From Paracoccus sp. TOH (GTDB lineage Bacteria; Pseudomonadota; Alphaproteobacteria; Rhodobacterales; Rhodobacteraceae), in contig NZ_CP098361.1 in the NCBI RefSeq assembly GCF_030388245.1, positions 991,001 through 1,055,000 on the forward strand: a DNA stretch of 64,000 bases. The letters run 5' to 3'. Shown piece by piece: positions 57,017 to 64,000 of this stretch. A program made the position numbers and the translations under genes. The notes beneath the pieces are model-generated. The model worked only from the letters and a program-made list of their open reading frames with translations. It did no database searches and had not been told where the DNA came from. Position 1 is the stretch's first letter. The number at the start of each line of letters is the position of its first letter.

Positions 57017-58189
57017 ATGCGCAGCGTATCGGTGCTGGGCGCGACCGGATCGGTCGGTGAAAGCGCATTCGACCTGTTGATGCGGGCCGGCGGACCGGAG
57101 GCCTTCCGCACCGTCGCCCTGACCGGCGGCGCCAAGGTCGGCCGTCTGGCCCAGATGGCCCGCGCCCTGCGCGCCGGGATCGCCGTCACCGCCTGGCCCG
57201 AGAAACTGCCCGAGCTGCGCGCCGCGCTGGCCGGCAGCGGCATCGAGGCCGCGGCCGGCGTCGACGCCGTGGCCGAGGCCGCCGCGCGCCCGGCCGACTG
57301 GACGCTCTCGGCCATCGTCGGCGCCGCCGGCCTGCCGCCGGGGCTGGAGGTGCTGGCCCGCGGCGGCACGCTGGCGCTGGCGAACAAGGAAACCCTGGTC
57401 GCCGCCGGCCCGCTGGTCATGGCCCGGGCCCGCGGGACGGGCGCGCGCATCCTGCCGGTCGATTCTGAACATTCCGCGATCTTTCAGGCGCTTCAAGGCG
57501 AAAACCTCGATTCTGTCGAGCATGTCACCATTACCGCTTCGGGCGGCGCCTTCCGCGATTGGCCGCTGGAGCGGCTGGCGCAGGCAACGGTGGCCGAGGC
57601 CAGCCGGCACCCGAACTGGGACATGGGCCAGCGCATCACCATCGACAGCGCCAGCATGTTCAACAAGGCGCTGGAAGTCATCGAGGCGCACGAGTTCTTC
57701 GGCATCGGCATCGACCGTCTGCGGGTGCTGGTGCATCCGCAGTCGATCATCCATGCCATGGTCACGCATCGCGACGGCGGCAGCATCGCGCATCTGGGCG
57801 CGCCCGACATGCGCCACGCCATCGGCTATGCGCTGAACTGGCCGGCCCGCGCGGCGCTGCCGGTGCCGGCGCTGGACCTGGCGGCGCTTGGCAGCCTGAC
57901 CTTTGCCGCGCCGGACGAGGCGCGCTGGCCGGCGCTGCGCCTCGCGCGCGAAGCGATCCAGACCGGCGGCGCCGCCGGCGCGGTGCTGAACGCCGCCAAG
58001 GAACAGGCGCTCGATGATTTCATCGCCGGCCGCATCCGCTTCACCGACATGGCCCCTGCGGTGGAACATGCGCTGGACCTGGCGGCGTGCGAGCCGGGCT
58101 TCGGGCAAAGCCCCGGCGATCTGGAGACGGTGCTGGCCTGGGACGGTTTCGCCCGTCGGGCGGCGGCACAATGGCGGGGTGCGGCATGA
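57017..58189 (+). CDS. dxr: 1-deoxy-D-xylulose 5-phosphate reductoisomerase
   Basis: 390 residues. NADPH-dependent step of the non-mevalonate isoprenoid pathway, feeding UppS and MiaA substrates. VLGATGSVGESAFDL is the NADPH site; LPVDSEHSAIFQ and ITIDSASMFNKALEVIEA hold metal and substrate residues. GGAGG upstream. The stop overlaps rseP (ATGA). Confidence 0.96.
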   Translation: MRSVSVLGATGSVGESAFDLLMRAGGPEAFRTVALTGGAKVGRLAQMARALRAGIAVTAWPEKLPELRAALAGSGIEAAAGVDAVAEAAARPADWTLSAIVGAAGLPPGLEVLARGGTLALANKETLVAAGPLVMARARGTGARILPVDSEHSAIFQALQGENLDSVEHVTITASGGAFRDWPLERLAQATVAEASRHPNWDMGQRITIDSASMFNKALEVIEAHEFFGIGIDRLRVLVHPQSIIHAMVTHRDGGSIAHLGAPDMRHAIGYALNWPARAALPVPALDLAALGSLTFAAPDEARWPALRLAREAIQTGGAAGAVLNAAKEQALDDFIAGRIRFTDMAPAVEHALDLAACEPGFGQSPGDLETVLAWDGFARRAAAQWRGAA

Positions 58190-59514
58190 GCGTGATTCTG
58201 GACAGTCTGGGCGGGTTCCTGTGGAGCGCCGCCGCCTTCATCGTCGCGCTGTCGATCATCGTGACCGTGCACGAATACGGTCATTACATCATCGGCCGCC
58301 TCTCGGGCATCAAGGCCGAGGTGTTTTCGCTGGGCTTCGGCCCGCGCCTGTTCGCCCGCCGCGACCGGCATGGCACGGTCTGGCAGGTGGCGGCGGTTCC
58401 GCTGGGCGGCTATGTGCGCTTCCTGGGCGACGCCAATGCGGCCAGCGCCGGTTCGGGCAAGGCTGTCGATCCGGCCCGCGCCCGGCAGACGCTGGGCGGC
58501 GCGCCGCTCTGGGCGCGCTTCGCCACCGTGGCGGCGGGGCCGGTGTTCAACTTCATCCTGTCGATCCTGGTCTTCGGTGCCATGGCGATGTGGCAGGGCC
58601 TGCCGGTCGAGCAGGTGCAGATCGGTCGGCTGCACGCCACCCCGCCCGGGGTCGAGACGCAGCTTCGGCCCGGCGACCGGGTGATCGCGCTGGACGGCCG
58701 GCCCGTGGCCGACTGGCAGGATATCGGCGATCTGGCTGCGGACCTGCCGCCGCGCCCGAGCCATGACTGGACGGTGCTGCGCGACGGGGCCGAACTGACG
58801 GTGCCGGGGCCGGACCCGATGCCGCCGCTGATCACCGGCATCGCGCCGCGCAGCCCCGCCGCCGCGGCCGGGCTGAAGGCGGGCGACGTGATCCTGGCGG
58901 CGGATGGCAAGCCGATCTCGCGCTTCGACGATCTGCGGCGGCATGTGCTGGACGCCGAGGGGCGGCCAGTGCTGCTGCGGGTCTGGCGCGAGGGCGAGGG
59001 CATCGCCGACTATACCCTGGCCGCGCGCCAGCAGGATCTGCCCACCGAGACCGGCTACGAGAAGCGCTGGCTGATCGGCGTGACCGGCGGCGGCACCTAT
59101 TTCGAACCGGCCACCCGCCCCGCCGGCCCGGGCGAGGCGCTGGGGATCGGCGCGGCGCGGACCTGGGACATCATCGCCTCGTCGGTTTCGGGGCTTTGGG
59201 CGATGGTCACCGGGCAGATCGGCAGCTGCAACCTGGGCGGCGCCATCTCGATCGCCGAGACCACCGGGCAGGCGGCCTCGGCGGGCGGCGGCAACTTCAT
59301 TTGGTGGATCGCGGTGCTGTCCGCCGCCATCGGTTTCCTGAACCTGTTGCCGGTGCCGGTGCTGGATGGCGGGCACCTGATGTTCTACCTTTACGAGGCG
59401 GTGGCGGGCCGTCCGCCGTCGAGCCGGGTGGTGGACATTCTGTCGGCGCTCGGCATGGCGGCGGTGCTGTCGCTGATGGTATTCGGCCTCACCAATGATC
59501 TTTTCTGCCCCTGA
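58186..59514 (+). CDS. rseP: RseP-type site-2 protease
   Basis: 442 residues. Intramembrane zinc metalloprotease that cleaves anti-sigma factors and signal-peptide remnants. HEYGH (H29, E30, H33) in the first transmembrane helix, two PDZ-like domains (about 125-205 and 210-290), and the second metal motif PVPVLDGGHLM near the C-terminus. Start MSVILDSLG inside the dxr stop (ATGA). Confidence 0.95.
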   Translation: MSVILDSLGGFLWSAAAFIVALSIIVTVHEYGHYIIGRLSGIKAEVFSLGFGPRLFARRDRHGTVWQVAAVPLGGYVRFLGDANAASAGSGKAVDPARARQTLGGAPLWARFATVAAGPVFNFILSILVFGAMAMWQGLPVEQVQIGRLHATPPGVETQLRPGDRVIALDGRPVADWQDIGDLAADLPPRPSHDWTVLRDGAELTVPGPDPMPPLITGIAPRSPAAAAGLKAGDVILAADGKPISRFDDLRRHVLDAEGRPVLLRVWREGEGIADYTLAARQQDLPTETGYEKRWLIGVTGGGTYFEPATRPAGPGEALGIGAARTWDIIASSVSGLWAMVTGQIGSCNLGGAISIAETTGQAASAGGGNFIWWIAVLSAAIGFLNLLPVPVLDGGHLMFYLYEAVAGRPPSSRVVDILSALGMAAVLSLMVFGLTNDLFCP

Positions 59515-59528
59515 ACGGCCCTGACCTT

Positions 59529-59558
59529 TTGACAGTCCCGCCCGCTTCGCTGTATCCA
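59529..59558 (+). promoter_or_regulatory. bamA: Possible internal promoter for bamA-ompH
   Basis: TTGACA (59529-59534), a perfect -35, with TATCCA (59553-59558) 18 bp downstream. It is in the 104-bp gap between rseP and bamA, the only sizeable gap in the operon after frr, so bamA-ompH may also be transcribed on their own. Confidence 0.45.
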
Positions 59559-59618
59559 TCGAGGCAAATCCGGTGGGGTCAACCCGCCGGGAAACGCATT
59601 ACTCGCGAGGGGCGGCGG

Positions 59619-61955
59619 ATGACGGACAGGAAACTCGGCAAGGGCGCGCTGGCGCTGATCTCGGCGCTGGCGATGGCCGGGCCGGTCGCGACGGTGGCGA
59701 CGCCCGCCGCGGCCTATGTCTTCAGCAATGTGCGGATCGAGGGCAACCAGCGCATCGAGCCGCAGACAATCCTGTCCTATCTGGACCTGCCGCGCGGCCA
59801 GGACGTCTCGGGCGGGGCGCTGAACGACGCGCTGCAGCGGCTGCAGGGCTCCGGCCTGTTCGAGACGGTCGAGCTGGTCCCCTCGGGCGGCACGCTGGTG
59901 GTGCGGGTGGTGGAATACCCCACCATCAACACCATCGCCTTCGAGGGCAACAAGCGGCTCAAGGACGAGAACCTGGCCGAGATCGTCAAGTCGCAGTCCC
60001 GCCGCGTCTATTCCCCCGCCCAGGCCGAGGCCGATGCCGCCGCGATCAGCCAGGTCTACGCCTCGGAAGGGCGGCTGGCCGCCCGCGTCGATCCGCGCAT
60101 CATCCGGCGCGGCAGCAACCAGGTCGATCTGGTCTTCGAGATCGCCGAGGGCAAGGTCACCGAGATCGAGCGCATCGGCTTCGTCGGCAACCGGGCCTTT
60201 TCCGACAAGCGGCTGCGCAACGTCCTGCAGACCAAGCAGGCCGGCATCCTGCGCACCTTCATCAAGCGCGACACCTTCGCGCCCGACCGCCTGCCGGTGG
60301 ACGAGAAGCTGTTGACCGATTTCTATCGTTCGCGCGGCTATGCCGATTTCAAGGTGCAGGCCGTGGCGCCTGAACTGGCGCGCGAACGCGACGCCTTCTA
60401 CATCACCTTCCAGATCCAGGAAGGCCCGCGCTATACCTTCGGCACCGTCAACACGGTCAGCGAGATTCCGGGCGTCGACGCGGCGGAATTCGCCGCCCAG
60501 AACCGGGTCAAGCGGGGCGCGGTCTATAATCCGACGGTGGTGGACACCACCATCCGCCGGATGGAAGCGCTGGCGCTGCAGAAAGGCCTGAATTTCGTCA
60601 GCATCGAGCCGCGCATCACCCGCAACCAGCGCGACCAGACGCTGGACCTGACCTTCGCCCTGACCCGCGGCCAGCGCGTCTTCGTCGAGCGCATCGACAT
60701 CGAGGGCAACACCACCACCCTGGACGAGGTGATCCGCCGGCAGTTCACCACCGTCGAAGGCGATCCCTTCAACCCGCGCGAGATCCGCAATTCCGCCGAG
60801 CGCCTGCGCGCGCTCGGCTATTTCTCGGATGTGCAGGCCGAAAGCCGCCAGGGCTCCTCGCCCGAACAGGTGATCGTCGACGTGAACGTCGAGGAACAGC
60901 CGACCGGCAGCCTGGGCTTCGGCGTCAGCTATGGCGTCTCGACCGGCGTCGGCTTCAACCTGTCGCTGTCCGAGAAGAACTTCCTGGGCCGCGGCCAGCA
61001 GGTGGACCTGTCCTTCGCCACCGGCTCGGGGACGCAAAGCTCGGGCCTGACCTTCATCGAACCCTATCTGTTCGGCCGCGATCTGAAGGGCCGGGCGCAG
61101 GTGTGGTACAACACCACCGACCGGTTGAACTCGGATTACAACACCCGCACCGTCGGCTTTCTGACCGGGCTGGAATTCCCGGTTTCCCAAAACGGCCGGC
61201 TGGAGCTGCGCTACAAGCTCAGCAAGGACACGCTCTTCGACGTCGAGCAGTATCACGTCGACGAGGAAAGCGGCGAGCTGGTCGGTTCCTCGCCGATCCT
61301 TTATGGCGAGCAGGGCGGCTTCTTCACCTCGGCGCTTGGCTATACCTACAGCTATGACAGCCGCGTTGCCGGGCTGGACCCGCTGACCAGCTACCGGCTG
61401 CGTCTCAGCCAGGATTTCGCCGGGCTGGGCGGCGACGTGGAATCGGTCACCACCTCGCTTTATGCCGGGGTGGAAAGCCGGGCCTGGCGCGAGAGCGTGA
61501 CCATGCTGGCCGAGTTCGAGGCCGGCGCCGTGCACATGCTGGGCGACCAGAACAGCCGGTTCATGAACCGCTTCACCGGCAACGGCAAGATCCGCGGGTT
61601 CGAGCCGAACGGCATCGGGCCGCGCGACCTGGCGGCGCCGAACGAGGACGCGCTGGGGGGCAACTATTTCTGGGCGCTGCGCACCGAGTTGCAGTTCCCG
61701 CTGGGCCTGCCCGAGGAATATGGCATCACCGGCGGCTTGTTCGCCGATGCCGGTTCGGTCTGGGGTCTCGACAACACCATGGGCGCCTTCGAGACGCCGG
61801 TCGACGACGGCATGCATGTGCGCGCCTCGGTCGGTGCTTCGCTGTTCTGGACCACGCCGATCGGCCCCCTGCGCTTCAACTTCGCCAAGGCCCTCAAGAA
61901 AGAGGATTACGACGAAGAACAGGCCTTCGACCTGACGATCTCGACCAAGTTCTGA
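59619..61955 (+). CDS. bamA: Outer membrane protein assembly factor BamA
   Basis: 778 residues. Signal peptide (about 1-31), five POTRA repeats in the periplasm (starting at YVFSNVRIEGNQRIEPQTIL), and a C-terminal 16-strand barrel ending in TISTKF with the terminal Phe needed for outer membrane insertion. The barrel motif RGFEPNGIGPRD contains the conserved RGF. Inserts beta-barrel proteins. GAGGGGCGG before the ATG; an upstream in-frame ATG 30 codons earlier lacks a signal peptide. Confidence 0.96.
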   Translation: MTDRKLGKGALALISALAMAGPVATVATPAAAYVFSNVRIEGNQRIEPQTILSYLDLPRGQDVSGGALNDALQRLQGSGLFETVELVPSGGTLVVRVVEYPTINTIAFEGNKRLKDENLAEIVKSQSRRVYSPAQAEADAAAISQVYASEGRLAARVDPRIIRRGSNQVDLVFEIAEGKVTEIERIGFVGNRAFSDKRLRNVLQTKQAGILRTFIKRDTFAPDRLPVDEKLLTDFYRSRGYADFKVQAVAPELARERDAFYITFQIQEGPRYTFGTVNTVSEIPGVDAAEFAAQNRVKRGAVYNPTVVDTTIRRMEALALQKGLNFVSIEPRITRNQRDQTLDLTFALTRGQRVFVERIDIEGNTTTLDEVIRRQFTTVEGDPFNPREIRNSAERLRALGYFSDVQAESRQGSSPEQVIVDVNVEEQPTGSLGFGVSYGVSTGVGFNLSLSEKNFLGRGQQVDLSFATGSGTQSSGLTFIEPYLFGRDLKGRAQVWYNTTDRLNSDYNTRTVGFLTGLEFPVSQNGRLELRYKLSKDTLFDVEQYHVDEESGELVGSSPILYGEQGGFFTSALGYTYSYDSRVAGLDPLTSYRLRLSQDFAGLGGDVESVTTSLYAGVESRAWRESVTMLAEFEAGAVHMLGDQNSRFMNRFTGNGKIRGFEPNGIGPRDLAAPNEDALGGNYFWALRTELQFPLGLPEEYGITGGLFADAGSVWGLDNTMGAFETPVDDGMHVRASVGASLFWTTPIGPLRFNFAKALKKEDYDEEQAFDLTISTKF

Positions 61956-62845
61956 TGATGCGCGGTCGGGGCATCGCGGCTTGGGGGCTGGCGGTGCTGC
62001 TGGCGGTTCCGACCGGCGTGTCGGCCCAGCAGCCGTCGCCCGAGCCGGTGCCGGCACCCCGGGCGCCGGCGGGGACGGACGACCATGCCGTGCCGCCGAT
62101 GGTGGTCGAAACCCCGCCCTCCGAGGGCGAGGGGGTGCTGCCGGTCCTGACGCTGGACCAGGAGACGCTTTACGCCCGCTCGAAATGGGGGCAGCGCGTC
62201 CAGGGCGAGCTGGAGTTGCGCGGCCGCGAGATCGCGGCTGAGAACGACCGTCTGGCCGACCAGTTCGCCGCCGAGGAGCAGCAGCTGACCGTGTTGCGCC
62301 AAACCCTGCCGGCGGACGAATTCCGCAAGCGCGCCGACGAGTTCGACAAGCGGGTGGTCGAGGTGCGGCGCGCCCGCGACGCGGCGGCGCGCGAGCTTCA
62401 GGTCAGCGCCGACGAAGAACGGCAGGCCTTCTTCCGCGCCGTCCTGCCGGTGCTGGCGAAGCTGATGCAGGAGCGGGGCGCGGTCGCGGTGCTGGACCAG
62501 CGCGCCATCTTCGTCGCCTCGCAATCCATCGACATCACCGAGGCGTTGATCGAGCGTATGGACAGCACCGTCGGCGCCGGTCCCGTCGAGCCCGAAGCCC
62601 CGTCCGATCCCGCACCGGCGGACAGGCAGCAGTCCGGTTCGCCGCAACAGCCGGGGCCGGACCTACCGGCGGGCGCGCGCCCCAATGCCGACGAGGGACC
62701 GACGCCGCCGGAGCCCGGCACCTCCCGGCAGCCGCAGCCGGATACGCCGTCGGGCAGAGAGGATTCCGCCGCGCAGCCCGGCACGACGCCGGAGCCGCAA
62801 CAGAATGTCCCGGCGACGAACGATGCCGAAGGTGCGGGCGACTGA
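61955..62845 (+). CDS. OmpH/Skp-family periplasmic chaperone with long Pro-rich tail
   Basis: 296 residues. A signal peptide (about 1-24, ending GVSA) and an OmpH core (about 60-205) with a long coiled-coil (RGREIAAENDRLADQFAAEE) that would hold unfolded outer membrane proteins for BamA. The C-terminal ~90 residues are Pro/Glu/Gln/Asp-rich and disordered by eye, an extension absent from E. coli Skp. Its ATG overlaps the bamA stop by 1 bp; a second ATG follows directly. Confidence 0.88.
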   Translation: MMRGRGIAAWGLAVLLAVPTGVSAQQPSPEPVPAPRAPAGTDDHAVPPMVVETPPSEGEGVLPVLTLDQETLYARSKWGQRVQGELELRGREIAAENDRLADQFAAEEQQLTVLRQTLPADEFRKRADEFDKRVVEVRRARDAAARELQVSADEERQAFFRAVLPVLAKLMQERGAVAVLDQRAIFVASQSIDITEALIERMDSTVGAGPVEPEAPSDPAPADRQQSGSPQQPGPDLPAGARPNADEGPTPPEPGTSRQPQPDTPSGREDSAAQPGTTPEPQQNVPATNDAEGAGD

Positions 62846-62990
62846 TTCCGCATGAGGGCGACGGGCGGGACGGGCGGGATGGTTCGTCCGCGCTTGATCG
62901 CAGGCTGCAAGGGCAGCCGCCATCCCAGCGCCAGCGGTCCTGGCGACGGCGTGCCGGCGATTGGCGCCGCCCGCCCCCCGACATTTCGGC

Positions 62991-63938
62991 CTAGCCGACC
63001 CGTCGGTCCAGATCGCCGATGCGTTCGGTCAGCAGGGCGAAGAAACCCTCGGCATCCACCTCGCGGATGAAAGTGGCATTCGGGTCGCGGCCGCTGACGC
63101 GCCACCAGTCGGCGACGGTCATTCCCAGGGTGTATTCGCCCCGGGTCTCGATCTCGACATTGATGTAGCGGCCGCTGAACAGCTGCGGCTTGAGCAGCCA
63201 GGCGATGGTGCAGGGATCGTGCAGCGGCGCGCCCTCGCTGCCGTATTTCTCGCGGTCGTAGCGCTCGAAGAAATCGGTCCAGCTTGCGACGGCCTGGCCG
63301 ATGCGGCCCATGGCGCGCATGCCCTCGACCCAGGGCCGGCTGGTCAGCGCCCGATGCGTCACGTCCAGCGGCATCACCGTGATCGGGGCGCCGCTGGCAA
63401 AGACGATCCGGGCGGCTTCGGGATCGACATAGATGTTGAACTCGGCGGTGGGGGTGACGTTGCCGACCTCGAAATAGGCGCCGCCCATCAGCACGATCTC
63501 CTGCACGCGCGGGACGATGTCGGGCGCGCGCTGGAAGGCGGTGGCGATGTTGGTCAGCGGGCCGATGGGCACCAGGGTGATGGTGCCGGGCTGTTCGCGG
63601 CGCAGGGTCTCGATCAGGAAATCGACGGCATGACCGGGAGAGAGCGCGATGCCCGGCTCGGGCAGGGTGACGCCGTCGAGCCCGGTCTTGCCATGCACAT
63701 GCTCGGCGGTGACCAGCGGGCGCGCGAGCGGCGCGTCGCAGCCGGCATAGACCGGCAGGTCCGGGCGGCCGGCCAGTTCGCAGATCACCCGGGCGTTGCG
63801 TTCGGTATGGTGCAGCGGCACGTTGCCGGCCACGGCGGTCAGCGCCAGCACCTCGATTTCCGGGCTGGCCAGCGCCAGCAGGATGGCCACCGCGTCGTCC
63901 TGGCCCGGGTCGGTGTCGATGATGATCTTGCGGGCCAT
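62991..63938 (-). CDS. Nucleoside hydrolase (inosine-uridine preferring family)
   Basis: 315 residues. Cleaves ribonucleosides to base and ribose. The N-terminal calcium-binding signature DTDPGQDDAVA (8-18), the central TLVPIGPLTNIA and VLMGGAY, and the late Asp in HDPCTIAW are all present. AGAGGAATTC precedes the ATG. Convergent with ompH; upstream partners are beyond the window edge. IunH and RihA/B types cannot be distinguished here. Confidence 0.92.
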   Translation of the reverse strand: MARKIIIDTDPGQDDAVAILLALASPEIEVLALTAVAGNVPLHHTERNARVICELAGRPDLPVYAGCDAPLARPLVTAEHVHGKTGLDGVTLPEPGIALSPGHAVDFLIETLRREQPGTITLVPIGPLTNIATAFQRAPDIVPRVQEIVLMGGAYFEVGNVTPTAEFNIYVDPEAARIVFASGAPITVMPLDVTHRALTSRPWVEGMRAMGRIGQAVASWTDFFERYDREKYGSEGAPLHDPCTIAWLLKPQLFSGRYINVEIETRGEYTLGMTVADWWRVSGRDPNATFIREVDAEGFFALLTERIGDLDRRVG

Positions 63939-64000
63939 GAATTCCTCTCATGCTCTTGCGCCGCCAAGGAAACCTTTGGCGACGGCGGATGCAAGCCCCT

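Noticed and set aside
59391..62057. 888-codon reverse-strand open frame
   Set aside because: Antisense shadow of bamA, rich in His/Gln/Gly/Arg as expected from a complementary frame; bamA is unambiguous.

Overview
The window looks like chromosome of a high-GC alphaproteobacterium of the Rhodobacterales, most likely Paracoccus or a close relative. The basis is gene content and order, codon bias, the gene-transfer-agent (GTA) type lysis pair, a CtrA-type box, and a Cuckoo-like small RNA; no species call is possible from sequence alone. About 80% is compact housekeeping DNA whose genes often overlap by 1-10 bp. One block (about 24.6-38.8 kb) is different: looser, visibly less GC-rich, full of broken genes and mobile-element pieces.

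1-24.5 kb: the tail of sufS, tRNA-Arg(CCG), a candidate CCUCCUCCC-motif small RNA, purL and a LysR gene. Then a forward run murI-ccmE-endolysin-holin-ccmF-ccmH-enoyl-CoA hydratase, in which a two-gene GTA-type lysis cassette sits inside the cytochrome c maturation genes behind a perfect TTAA-N7-TTAA box. Next come a NUDIX/DUF983 pair, a PleD-like diguanylate cyclase with degenerate receivers, small secreted proteins, a class III aminotransferase, a TfoX C-terminal domain protein, miaB, alr coupled to an Mla-type ABC permease and ATPase, and phoH-ybeY-corC.

24.6-38.8 kb: accessory block ending at the 3' end of guaA. It holds an EamA transporter; a broken nitroreductase divergent from a LysR gene that is cleanly split by an IS1380-family element (16-bp inverted repeats, 5-bp target duplication); and the decayed remains of an ECF41 sigma factor module. 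That module consists of a carboxymuconolactone decarboxylase, the sigma factor and an epimerase, with two ECF41-type promoters still readable. Beyond it are two alpha/beta hydrolases, a DJ-1/PfpI protein and a broken metallo-beta-lactamase-fold gene divergent from an intact LysR. The block closes with a truncated IS3 element fused to the tail of conjugation gene trbI, a DUF2274 gene, and an integrase N-terminal fragment beside guaA. I read this as the worn remnant of an integrative element in guaA with later insertions.

38.8-64 kb: guaA, thiE, an RNA methyltransferase, ctaA, an M32 carboxypeptidase, a reverse-strand P450/hydrolase/M48/VWA/small membrane protein group, ppx-rlmE, an AraC regulator, miaA, and the classic envelope operon pyrH-frr-uppS-cdsA-dxr-rseP-bamA-ompH, which ends without the usual fabZ/lpx genes. 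A nucleoside hydrolase closes the window. Two copies of a dispersed palindromic repeat lie at 40.5 and 44.7 kb.
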